The translations under genes were made by a program, and so were the position numbers. Positions 1 through 11,221 of a DNA stretch of 64,000 nt are shown here, piece by piece. Source of the stretch: Siderastrea siderea (lineage: Eukaryota > Cnidaria > Anthozoa > Scleractinia > Rhizangiidae); assembly GCA_964030785.1 (NCBI GenBank), contig OZ034975.1:33633769-33697768 (forward strand), in the 5' to 3' direction. Position 1 is the first letter of the stretch. Each line of letters opens with the position of its first letter. Below the pieces are notes generated by a model. It saw nothing but the letters and a program-made list of their open reading frames with translations. It was not told the origin of the DNA and did no database searches.

Positions 1-1681
1 GTAAAGAGTTTCCACAGTACCTACAATTTTTCTGAAATTTTGCTTCCAACTTGTCTTTTTTGTCTGTTAATCCTTTTAGCCTAAGAATACCCCATTGTTG
101 TTCTTTCTGTGCTCTGTAAAAACATTTTTTGTGCCATTGACCCCTATAACTGCATTTTTCACTGCCTTCACCGCCTTCTATGCTCCAAACCGGTAAAGAG
201 TCTAAGAATTCATCTTTTATCAAACTCTTGTTACAAATATAACAATCAGTTGCATTTTTGAATTTTACTCAGTCTTCGGGCTCCATCACAATCGGCTTTT
301 TTTCTGCCAAACTGTCTCTTATTTTCACCTCTTCCTGCAGAATGTCATTTAAAAACGTTCCAACAGCGTTTTCGCCCCTGTAAACCTTTGACCCTGAAAC
401 TTCACCGTCGATTCTCACAACCATGTAAGAATACCCGCATGCCTCATGCCATTCGGTCTTCTCTGTGTAGCTTTTTTTCTTGCTCTCTGGCCCAATCTCA
501 CAACCTGGAATCTTTCTAACCAAAGCCTCAAAGTCAGCATATATCACGTATGGCACCTTCATCTGTTTGTGATGATTTTGGAAAGAAAAGGTGTTTTCCC
601 CCTCTTCCGGCATCTCGATTCTTGTCGGCCTGCCATTCACACCATTGCAATATTTTTTGTGGTTCTCGAGCAAGTCTGCTCTTGAAAAACCTGTTAAGCA
701 CATCATGCAGTAGTGTTTTGTGTTGCTGTTTTTGGTCTGATCGAAGAGCATAGCGCTCACCCGTTTTACATAACAATAGTGTTGTATTATCCCCGACTCA
801 ATTAACATCAGGTTTATCCGCGGCACGCTTTTTTCTTTTTTACTTATCCCATGCGGAATCACACAATTATTTTCATTTTCCCAGCCAAATACGTTTATTG
901 CAAGGTTTTTGTTTTGAGCTTCAAGCTTGTCTATCAGTTTTACCGGTGTTGGGAAATCGATTCCTTCATAGTTAATGCCATCGTTAACCGAATATTTGCT
1001 TGGCCTTTCCGCGTGATTTCCATCTTTTGGAGGGAATAAAGCAGCTCTGAGCGCCCACTTCAAACATTCGTTGTCTCTGTTTTTCACGTTAATTATTGCC
1101 TTCTTTTTTGCCAGATTGGCTGGAAGAGGTAAATAGGTTCCTCCGCGTAGTGGCTGATAGCGTGCAACATTCACGTAGGCAACCATTATTCTTTCAAGAA
1201 CCCATCCTGAGCCCCGCTCTGACCAAGACTCTATTTCACCCTTTATTCTTTCAACAAATCTGTCGAATTCTGTTTTCATCTGGTCCTCGTCATTTCTGTT
1301 GAAAACGTGCGGTTCATTTTTTCGAAAATAATGTTCCATGTACTGTGTTCCACCGTCTCTCTCTATTGAAAACTCTACTTGTAAACCAAAACTTACTTTT
1401 ACGCTTTTTAATTTTTGGATTTCGTTTTCAACCAAATCAGTAAACTTTTCTTTCGTTTCCCTTGCAAACACAAAAAGATCTTTATTGTTTGGATTTTCTT
1501 CAGAAACAGCCATTCTCCAAATACGAAGCCAGTCCTGGAAATTATTTTGGGATATTAAAAACCTGTCATATAATACAACATAATTTGGTTTTAACGTTTG
1601 GGGCAAGTTTATGTTTTTCTCCTCCGGTATTGTGCCGTAAAACATTTGCAGAACATCGGACGAATATCTTGCGGCTGCCAT
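1..1681 (-). pseudogene. Polinton/Maverick-type family B DNA polymerase, N-terminal part, broken
   Basis: A 470-codon frame runs from an ATG at 1681 to a TGA at 269-271. It carries a C2H2-like zinc-binding segment (C325, C328, H341, C345) followed by YADFEALV near residues 381-388. The D-x-E there fits the Exo I motif of the 3'-5' exonuclease in protein-primed family B polymerases, and this layout is typical of Polinton/Maverick polymerases in animal genomes. The polymerase palm motifs would lie beyond position 1. The same frame stays open past the TGA to the window edge and still shows two Cys-pair motifs, so the stop looks like a nonsense mutation in an old integrated copy. No capsid or integrase partner is visible. 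Family assignment is by motif recognition only. Confidence 0.7.
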
Positions 1682-1845
1682 TTTGGTGTATATACTTGTG
1701 ATGATACTTGTTCAATAGGAAATAATTCTGGGCCACTTTGTATATATACCAGTGCAGACATTTCTTAAATATAAAATATTTTCTGTGACACATCCTCTTC
1801 ACTGGTCCGCGAAGTCACACACTTCGTTTTTATACTGTTTGCGTT

Positions 1846-1989
1846 ACACACATGTAAGATGAGGTGTTCTGGGACAGAAATTTAAATAAGCTGTTTTTAC
1901 CGAAACGAGGCGAGCATGGGAGCCGAGTTTCGGTGAAAAAAACCGCTTATTTAAATTTCTGTCCCAGAGCCCTCATCTTACATGTGTGT
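1846..1989. repeat. Foldback element, about 144 bp
   Basis: The left arm starting ACACACATGTAAGATGAGG is mirrored by a right arm ending in its complement, with only a short asymmetric centre near 1910-1922. Each arm is about 60 bp with a few mismatches. It codes for nothing and resembles a MITE-type hairpin repeat. No target duplication was identified. Confidence 0.75.
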
Positions 1990-1999
1990 GGTCCAATAT

Positions 2000-2905
2000 A
2001 GGGCTTCTTTGATGATGTGGTTTGTTGGCTTTCTCAGGACGTGGCCGATCCAGCTCCATCTTCTGTTGGGCCAGTTCAACCATGATGTTTTGTTAGTTAC
2101 ATTTCTCCCTTACCTCATTTGTTACTGATTTTCACGGGCCATCTGATCCGTAGGATGATCCTGAAGCATTTGTGTACAAACACTCTCAGTGTGTGGGTAA
2201 TTTCCTTGGAGATTAAATTTCCAGCCCTCTGGACCATACAAGAGGATTGTTTTAACACTTGAATTGTAGAGACTTATTTCGGTTTTCAAAGAATATCAGT
2301 GGACCTCCACAGAGGCTTCAGTAACGCAAAGGCGGCTCGGCTCTTGTTAATTCGCGAGAGGAGATCAGAATCAGTCCCACCTTTCTCATCCATGATGCTG
2401 CCCAGGTAGGTGAATGTGCTCAGTCTCTGTTTGTTGACCGTTTACAAATAGGGACATCTAACTGGTGTGGTTTATACCCAGTTGTTTGGTCTTCTTTGTG
2501 CTGGTTTGAAGGCCTATCTTTCCTGAACTGCTATTAAGCCGTTCGCTCTTCCGCTTCATATGCTGAAAGGTCATCTGCGTACTCGAGGTCGTCAAGCTTT
2601 GTGAGGAGTCTCCATCTTATCTTTATTTGTTGTTCAGCTAAAGATTCTTTAGTACCCAATCCAGGGACCCAAAGTTCACCAAAAAAGGTTCTTTGAGGGA
2701 TCCCTCATGGATCACTCTACAGTGAAAGTCACTGTAAAGTGCTTTGATCAGGCTAATAATCTTCTGAGGTATACCATTGTGATGGAGTGTCGCCCAAAGG
2801 CTCTCACGATGGATGCTATCGAAAGCCCTTTTCATAGTCTATGAAGTTAAGGTACACTGTAGCTTTCCGCTCGACACATTGCTCGATGATATATCTTAGG
2901 GTGAA
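2000..2905 (-). pseudogene. Decayed non-LTR retrotransposon reverse transcriptase fragment
   Basis: On the minus strand, residues around the RT catalytic region are readable: FIDYEK then AFDSIHRESLW (2780-2860), followed by GIPQKIISLIKALYSDF (2710-2770). Further 3' lies an EYADDL-like motif near 2575-2600 and a YLGSIMDEKGGTDSDL-like segment near 2370-2410. Frameshifts and stops separate these pieces, including one extra base between DYEK and FDSIH near 2835. The order DYEKAFD, YADD, YLGS is the normal RT order, so this is a single decayed fragment. The LINE clade is not assigned. Confidence 0.75.
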
Positions 2906-3080
2906 ATATCTTAGGCGGCACCGGAGTCTCAGCGGCAGTTTATGCTGTAGTGGAACAACCCTGAGACATTACCACAGATTATGAAGATTATTAGCCTGAT
3001 CAAAGCACTTTACAGTGACTTTCACTGTAGAGTGATCCATGAGGGATCCCTCAAAGAACCTTTTTTGGTGAACTTTGGGT
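2667..3080. repeat. Inverted duplication of an RT segment (arms 2667-2763 and 2984-3080)
   Basis: Ninety-odd bases encoding KIISLIKALYSDFHC and its continuation to LVNFG occur on the minus strand at 2667-2763 and again on the plus strand at 2984-3080. They appear identical by eye over the whole arm. About 220 bp of spacer separates them. Identity this high inside otherwise decayed coding sequence suggests the inversion or copy is younger than the LINE insertion. Confidence 0.85.
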
Positions 3081-3770
3081 CAGCGAAGTCACGCCTCGCT
3101 AAGAGAGGGCTCACGATCCCCCGGCTAGAGCTTGCATCAGGGCATATGGGGACTAACCTGGTAGACAATGTGAAAGAAGCGAAGGCCTCCCCCTAAGGAA
3201 CGCCCACTGTTGGCTTGACGGTGCAGTAGCACTCCACTGGATCAGAGGAGACGAAGAGTACAATCAGTTCGTGGGAAATCGAGTTAGGAAGATAAAGGAG
3301 AAACAGTACCTAGAGTGGCGACGCGTACCTACAGATCAGATGAGAACCCAGCAGATGTGGGGAGCCGTGGAGGGAACATCAACACACCACAAATCTTTGG
3401 TGGCAGGGACCACGCTGGCTATCAGACCCGCGAGAGTGGCCTCCGGACATCGTAACAAGCTCAAGCAAAGAATCAGCAGCAGAAGAAGTGAAAGTGATAC
3501 GCGAGTTGTTTGCCTTAGCAGTAGAGAAGCGCGACGCCCTCGATGAGTTACTGGAAAAACGTGAATTGTGGCGCCCGCTGCGCGTGGGCGCGTGGATCGC
3601 AAGGTTCCTGAAGAACGCGCGGGTGAACCGTGGAAGCCGAACTGCGGGATCCCTTACCACTTGAGAGATCGAAGAACAAACCATGTTCTGGATCAAGCGC
3701 GCTCAAAATCAAGGAAAATCGAGCCGCAACTTCAAAAGTGATAAATTGCAGTTGAACATCCAGACCAACC
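3081..3770 (+). pseudogene. BEL/Pao retrotransposon pol fragment (RNase H to integrase N-terminus)
   Basis: The plus strand reads AKSRLAKRGLTIPRLELASG, then a WLDGAVALHWIRG-like segment, then NRVRKIKEKQYLEWRRVPTD and NPADVGSRGG, which is the order seen in Pao-type RNase H regions. From about 3480 a second part, ELFALAVEKRDALDEL then WRPLRVGAWIARFLKN and ending KLQLNIQTN, resembles the region before and at the start of the Pao integrase. At least two frame changes (near 3195 and 3343) break it. Its 5' edge abuts the duplicated LINE RT segment directly. No LTRs were seen. Confidence 0.75.
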
Positions 3771-4560
3771 TTTTTTCATGAGTCTACGTTTCCTTTCGGA
3801 TTATAACACGTTGCGTAAGAGGGATATGTAGAAATTAACAATCTTGATAAAACAGTAGTAAATTATCACTAAAAACTAGCTCTTTAATGTTACAAAAATA
3901 TACGTAATCGTGTAGTATAATGATAAGGGCTATTAATTTAACCTAATTTTATTATTTGAGTTAAACTCCGGGTCCTGTTGTTCGAAAGCCGATTAACGCT
4001 AATCCGCAATTAGCGGTTTTCCGCGGTTTTCATCGGTTTCATTAGCGGTTTTCCGCGGTTTTCAAAACCGCGGTTTTCATCTTGCTCGTTGAAAATGCTT
4101 TTAAACGCTGTTGATTAGTAATCAAACTGGAATCAAAGTTCACACTAATCCTGCGTTAGCTTAATCATGCTTTGAACAACTGGGCCCCGATCTTTTGTTT
4201 GAGGTTGAAGGGTGCCTATAATTGCGAGCATCAAAAAGCCTCCCTAGTGAGTGGACGCCTGTCGATGTAATTATCACTTTCATTCATATTTTTTCGATCG
4301 CAATGAATTCAAAGTCAGACATGTAATGTTCTTCCTTATTGAAATGGACGGCTAATTCACACGTGGTCTTATTAGTTAACATTACCGACTTGTGATTACG
4401 AAATCTGACCTTGAAATCATTTGCTGTAGAACGTACGTACTGTGCTTTACATTTTTTTGCAATTGAGATTTTGTCTGTAAAACCGATTTGTACAGGCGCT
4501 GTAAAAAAATCTTACTTTGTTTTAAATAGATAAATCGCATTTGCTGTTGTTACATTTACA
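3771..4560. other. No gene; small CCGCGGTTTT repeat cluster
   Basis: The only structure seen is at 4005-4085, where CCGCGGTTTT and GGTTTTCATCGG alternate several times beside an inverted GATTAACGCTAATCCGC-like stretch. The rest is AT-rich and unassigned. Confidence 0.5.
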
Positions 4561-5430
4561 TCCCATTGACGGAGTTGTCGCTTTTATTGTAATTGGATCC
4601 TCTAGAAGATGGAACGATTCACCGCTTGAGAAAAATCTGTGCGAGTGTCGGTGAATTGTAAATGAGGTGACTATGAGATTTAATGATTTCACCTATGTTG
4701 GCTAGACTACGAGCAGTCTCCCTATCCGCTCAGGGATAGTCGAGGTAAACGTACAAGCGAGCGAGCGCGAAATCGCCTGCCGCGTTGAAAAGTGACTCTC
4801 GTATCGAGCCGCTGGTATAGTGAGACACCAGCGGGCTCGAAACGCGCGTCACGTTTAAGCGCTGCGGGCGATTTTCGCACCCCCTCGCTTGTACGTTTAC
4901 CTCGACTATCCCTGAGCGGAAAGGGAGACTGCTTGTAGTCTAATGTTGGGCAAATGTGGGTTAAAATTGGCCACAAGGGGGAAAAGAACTTTTTTCTTCC
5001 TTATTTTTGGAACGAGGAGGTCCTCCCTGGGTAAGGCTTTAGCCTTGTCAAATTGTTTCTTAACTACTTGAGGGTGGTAGCCGCGATCTACAAGATAGTT
5101 CTGATACTCTTAACTACGTTCTTTAAATTTCTCATTTGTGGAACAATTTCTGTGAACCCTTAGTAGCAACTCCAAATGGCATAGCTTGGGTGGGCACTGT
5201 TACGCAATAAATAAATATGATGGTCCGTAGGTTTGAAATATATATCCGTTTGAATAAACCCATCAACTAAAGAAAGGGTGAGATCCAAAACATTAAGTGA
5301 AATTTCCGATGATACCATTGTGAATTTAATGGTGGGGTACAATGAATTGGTGAAATCAATACATTCATTAAGTCTAGTGGTTATCTGGGAACATAAATAT
5401 TCTGCTCTATACTGCTCCACAATAATTTGG
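4561..5430 (-). pseudogene. Penelope-like retroelement fragment, split by a MITE
   Basis: The minus strand reads TNSLYPTIKFTMVSSEIS, then NVLDLTLSLVDGFIQTDIYF, KPTDHHIYLLRNSAHPSY (5160-5370), then QNYLVDRGYHPQVVKKQFDK (5025-5090) and NFNPHLPN near 4950. These follow the order of the C-terminal RT region of Penelope-like elements (HPTIKFT, FLDVxL, TDxYxKPTDxHxYL, FNPxLPxI). The frame is broken near 5110 and 5160. After the MITE at 4702-4942 the protein resumes as IGEIIKSHSHLIYNSP (4640-4697), which matches the family's next segment, so the MITE inserted into the element. No GIY-YIG domain was found. Confidence 0.75.
4702..4942. mobile_element. MITE, about 241 bp, inside the Penelope-like fragment
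   Basis: Terminal inverted repeats are about 43 bp: the left end begins CTAGACTACGAGCAGTCTCC and the right end is its complement with very few mismatches. The direct repeat ATGTTGG sits on both sides (4695-4701 and 4943-4949), giving a 7-bp target duplication. The centre is GC-rich and non-coding. A 7-8 bp duplication would suit a hAT-type transposase as mobiliser; that is inference. Confidence 0.85.
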
Positions 5431-5640
5431 GTTTGATCTCCCTAGACTTGGCCGTTTGATCGCTAATTCCCATGTTGTTCCCGTGTACTGAGCTTCGTTC
5501 CCTGGAATTTTGTACGCCGGACTTAAATCCTCAGCTAAAGAATCCGAAAAGATCTACTCGCGTTAGCTCACACAAATATCCCGGGGTATCCGATCGAACG
5601 AAATCAGACAATCTTTACATCAGTGGTTAAGTCTCGTGGA

Positions 5641-5734
5641 ATGATTAAAATCATTCTGCTGAGAGCTGTGTTGTTCACCGCTTGTGTAGTTGTGGGGGCT
5701 GGAGGGTCGAATGCTCTGCTTTCTGATTGGCTTG
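5641..5734 (+). CDS. RTK exon 1: signal peptide
   Basis: The ATG at 5641 opens [19 protein letters not shown], a hydrophobic stretch fitting a secretory signal peptide, and the exon ends phase 1 at a GTAAAT donor (5735). That phase fits exon 2 exactly and restores a glycine codon. The donor is weaker than those downstream. An alternative first exon is possible because the choice rests only on leader character, position and phase. Confidence 0.6.
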
Positions 5735-8700
5735 GTAAATTTGACCAATGGGGCAAATCTCATTTCGATCCATATGTAAAGTTGTGTTTAAATTTGAGAA
5801 GGTTTTTTAATCATTTTTTGGCGAAAAAATCTTACTAAGATCGTGCGAAGGTGGTATTTTGTGTACCTTAGGGCCTCTTCATATGAACCCGGTTGACCGG
5901 GCTTGCTCGGTTTCCGAGATCTCGCCTCATCACTACTTTCTTTGTAAAACTTTCGATGTGTTCCTATGAAAAGGGCGGGCTGGCCCGAAAAACCAAGATC
6001 TCGGTAACTGGGCTGGAAATTTTTTTTCCCATATGAATAGGTCTGCCCTGTTAGCGGGCTGAAAAAAGCTAAAAATGCGCATGCGTTTTTGTCAAAGGAG
6101 AGCGAAGTTAGCATCATTCCGGCCTTTTTCAAGACTTTTTATTGCAAAAATGATATTTTGACGTTGAATGAGCAAAGATAACATAATTTTCAGAATTATT
6201 CCGATAAAAATAATCAGTTAATATTTTCGTATACACTATCACGTACAGACTTTCATCCCCGTAACTGGGCTAAAAATTTTCCATATGAACAGAGGACAAA
6301 ATTCGTCCCGCTAACCGGTTAATAAGACAGGTCAAACACGACTCCCGCTAGTCGCTGAAGTTATTCTAGGCTTCAAAATAGAGGCTTTCCCAAGTCAAAC
6401 CTTTCTATTCAGTTGAACGATAGGATTACTCGTCACGGACACATGTCCTGATGTATGAACATGCTATGTGCTAATAAAAGAATCACGAGGAAACTAAGCT
6501 AACTCCCAATAATATTATTAAGTTATTTGTTTCTTTTAAAGGTCCCATCCAGTTTACATCACCATATCTTGGGAGTAATGCGTCAGGATTGGTTGGTTCT
6601 TCTGTACAATTTACATGGACGTTCTCTGATGCTGCTGCTGGAATCAACTGGGGACTCGCGAATAAACAGCTTGATAACATTCAGACTCTACTTGTGTTTC
6701 TAGAAAGCTCAAGTGGTAATTTGTTACCAGCTCAAGGCCTCCCAGAAGAATATTCTGGACATGTGAATGGAAGTCTCCTAAGTGGTTCACGCCAGGTCAT
6801 CTTCACTCTCAGTTCCCTATCAAAATCTCATGAAAACACATATGGCTGCTATATACAACGATCAGGTGTAGGAAGTGGTAGTACAGCCTTTGACTATGTG
6901 AAGCTTGTTGTTAAAGGTGGGTAAATGTTGCTTTCAGCAGAGATATGGCCTGGTCGGGGAGGGTGGGGCTGTGTGAAAGGGACAGGATCATGCTGGTGAG
7001 AAAATTTGGATGAAACCTCTAAAGAAGATCAACCTGGATGTGAGGCTCAGACCGTAATTCAACCCTAAAAGATTCCATTCTGAAACAAAAAGTCAAATAA
7101 GAGCTACAGTTACAATTACAACTGAAGACGTTGTCATCAAGCGAATGATCTATTGTGCCCTAATCAATACCTTGATGGAGCCAAAAAAATATTGGTGTTC
7201 AATTCCATCTCGAATACAGTAAGTGATGCCAAAATCCGTAATCTACACCCCTAACAGAGGATGAGCATATCGTCTTCCCTTTCACAAATATGGTCAAGTG
7301 GTATATCTTTATTAGCCGGCCATCGCCAATGTGGCGACGTCTGGATCTTTTAATGCCCTTCTTTATTCTTTCGTATGAGCCGGCCGTCACCAATATGGCA
7401 ACGACTGTGTTTACGCCGCCGTCAGGACGGGGTCTAGAAATACTCGTTTTTATTCTTACGTGTTCTTTTTTTGTTCGAGGTCACTTTCCCCAGACTTCGG
7501 TTTCCGCTCGGCCAAACGAATACGTATTGCAAACTTTGGTCAACGTAGTATTATCTTCAGTCGTTTAGCATCGATTCACCATTATCTTCATGAAAGACGT
7601 TGTGCAATCTGTTCGACGAGAGCAAGGACAAAGATGCTAGCATTTTTTGGCAGTTTTGCTTTGCTTTGAATTGCTTCGCCAAAATCTTAAAGGAAATTTG
7701 TGGAGAAAAGTACAAGGAATTCAATAGAGTTAACTTCTCGACAAAGTTGAACTTCGTTAAGCCCCATTTCTTAAAATTCACTGTGTTCGAAGTCCCCCCC
7801 CCCCCCTGGGGGGACTTCCCTATAAAAGTGACGGGGATGCACGTCGTCTCGCTAAGGAGTGTAAATTGCATTTTACCCATACAGGTATCGCTTAGGGTAG
7901 ACTATGAACAAACAAGAAATTCTGAAGAATTTAAAGGCGGCCGATAGCTAGTCTCCTCCCCCCCCCCCTCCCCTTTTCCTAAGGAAAACATTTTTTTAAC
8001 CTTAGTAGTTCTTGGTTTCCGGTGACCTGTTATGGACAAGTTGCACTTCCGGTATGTAAGGAATCCTGTTTTCGTTCGGCAGGCCTTTTACTGGTGACAG
8101 ATAGTGAGTTGTGCGCTGCGTGATCAAAATCGTGACTATGCGCGAGGAGAATGTCCGGTATTTGACAGATTGTTTTTGAAAACTAATAAAATCGATTCGG
8201 TAAGCCCAAGATACTTGACCTTTCATAGTGACCCTGAATAACGCGCTTTGTGTTTTTTTAACACGCACGATACTTGCATGCTGGCATGCATTAATTTAAT
8301 TTAATTTAACTAGTGAACCAAAAAGAACACTGAGCACCTATGTGACTTGTAGAGAACTTGGAGCGGTAGGAAATTAAATTCGGTAGCATAAGGCTGTGGA
8401 TGAACGGAAGCTCTCTATAATTCTAAAACTGTTGCTGATTGTTGCTGTCCAAATATTATAATTATGTGATAACTCTCCCCATAAATATGCAGTCGATTGT
8501 CGTGGATAACACAGTTCTAGTTGCTTTGAATTTTTCAGCCTTTAACAGGCAAGGGTTCCATTTGGATCTTAACGGCACGAGTGCTTACTTGCAGCCTCTT
8601 GTTATAACAGCAATGCCATTGTCGTACAGTGAGCCTGATGTGCAGTTGTGTCTGTTGGCTGCGCGACACCAAGAGGACTAAGTCAAGTGACTTAGGGCGA

Positions 8701-11186
8701 CGACGACGACGACGACGAAAATGAAAAACGACAAGAAATTCTCCGGTAGTCCCTCGTGTACACTCCCTTAAAATTCCAAGGAGACCCAGCACGTGAATCT
8801 GTGTGGCCAAAATAGTGGCTATTTGAAGCAATATTTTGACTAATGCTGTGACACTATCGATGAGAGATATTTTGGGTATTCTGAAGAAGTTACAGGCAGC
8901 CCATGGTGACTCAAGGGCATCCCTCCTTCCCCCACTAAGGAGACAGCATTTGAACCGGCGTGACAAAAACTGTGAAAGTGTGATGCAATATTTTGGCTAT
9001 GACCCTAGCACGCTTAAGCTTGCGACGAACTGTGATCTGCGTACTTATCGACGTCCGATATGGCGCACTGTCACGATCTGTCTCCGTATTCCCTTTAAAA
9101 GCACGATTTATAAACACGTCTGCAGCAAATCTAATGAATTTCGTCAATAGTACCCTGAGGTTTTCTGCGATCATTCAATGAAAAATTCAACTTAAAACAT
9201 CTTCAGCAAAGGTCATGTCATTGTTTATTCACTAGGAGGAGAATGTCCGGTATTTGAGAGATTCGACTTCAAACCTGATAAAATCTATCTGTTTGCGTCA
9301 TTAGAACAGCAAGGCCATTGTTCAGAGGCCGCACTACCCCTAGAGGTCTAAGTGAACTGACTTAGGACGACGACAAAAATGAAAAAGAAAAAACGTCCAT
9401 TTTACTAGTCGGCGCGACGTGCGCGTACGCACGATGGCCGCCGAAAAAACGTCCATTTTATAAGTCGGCGACGTGCGCCTGCACGCACGACGGCCGCCTA
9501 AAATCAAGATTTATGGCAATGTTTTTAAAATTTAATTATAAATGACAGCAGTCGGTGTCAACAACTTTAGCGCAATTTAAATCACATGGCTCTTATTTGG
9601 CTGTCTGTTTTAGCATGGTCTCCTTTAGAGGTCAAATAAAGCCTGAGCCACGTCGAGATCGGTCTCCTTTAAGGGTTTAATTCTAATTTTCCGACGAGCA
9701 TCCCCATCCGTTTCATATGGGAGTCCCCCCCCCGGGAGTTTTCCAAAAGACAGCAGCATGAATCACCCAAGCCAGTTTCAAGGTATAGTTTAGTTTATTG
9801 TCGCTACTGTCTATTGAACGAGGATTGAGACCACGTGGGGTTATGGCACGTGTTAAATTATTTCACAGAAGTTAGTTTCCAAATCAGTTGCTATGTGATC
9901 ATCAGAACCTGCCTTTTAGTTTGGAGTTGTTTGTGCTCATTAAATTTCGCTACTGCTGTTTTGTAACTGTCTAGTTAATGAAAAAGACTTGTTTTGTTAA
10001 TGAAAAGTGTCTATCTTTTTCTCCGCGCTTTAGTTTACCAGCGCGATGCAAGTTTATAGTACTGATTTTCAAGGAATGATTTCCTCGTTTTTTTTCGAAA
10101 AAAACGTTTCGTTTTTTTTCGCGCTTGTGGCGAAAACGAACCACTTCAGGTTTTTAGTTATACCAATACCCATTTATATGCAAATTATTAAAGAAATCGA
10201 TTTTTCAACTTCTGCCGCCGAATGCTCGATGTTTACTGAAAGTCGCTCTTAAGGAGTTGAATAATAAAGTGCAGTACAGTACTTACCCTGTGGCTACTAA
10301 ATAAATATAAATATCTTACAAAGGTACAATTATTCTTCATTACAAGGCATAGTCTAAAAGCTAGACTGGACCCTGGACTCTGGCCTCTAGACTCGACTCT
10401 AGTCTATTTTTTTTTTGTCCTGGAAAATGAAAAAAAAAACTAACTAACAAACAAACAAAAAAGTAGGATCGTCCGATATAGATACGTTTTGTGTGTGTAC
10501 GATGAAGTCTCTGACTGAACGTCACCTTTTCTGTCATTGTTATATCACACAATGGAGGCACCACCTCTCACGACATCGGCGTAAGAAGCGCCCTTTTTCA
10601 GTGAGCAGTTTCCTTCCTTTCTATTTACGTCCATTATTGATCGAAAACACATAAACGCGATTTTGAAAACGGTCGAACACACTCAACGAGATAGGTTAGG
10701 GATTGTGGACAACCGGCACAGCGGGACAAGTTTTGTAAACTGATAACTATTATCAGATCGAAAAAAGGCGTTGAAGACTGTTGGTTCAATCGGACTTCCA
10801 GACGTATGCAAGAACTTTGATAACAAAAGCGGCCTTTAACCTGAGTTTTTTGCCTTTCTAACCCACGAGTTCTCTTTTTGCAAACTTCATTACACAGGAG
10901 TTAAACGGCTTATTTTACTTTCTGGAGGTTGGACAGGGGCGGTGCTCATTTGGATGGAGTTAACCAACTTAGAAAAAATATCCTTTCATTATTAACCTTG
11001 ATCGAAATTGACCAAAAATTCTGCAGCGGTTAGCCTGATACCCACTTAGATTTCTCTGGGCTCACCCTTTTAGAGCACGAAAGAAATGGGGGAAAAAGCT
11101 ACGTTCACTCGGAGACTTCATCTGGCCCTGGATCTGGAAATACACACAGACACACAAAACGTATCTATATCGAAGGATGTTACTTT

Positions 11187-11221
<35 letters not shown>

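Noticed and set aside
6921..6926. Alternative donor GTAAAT for exon 2
   Set aside because: Using it breaks the phase with exon 3; the GTGGGT four bases earlier keeps it.
8535..8966. 143-codon minus-strand frame
   Set aside because: Built on a (CGA)n tract giving poly-Arg and on repeat sequence; no domain.
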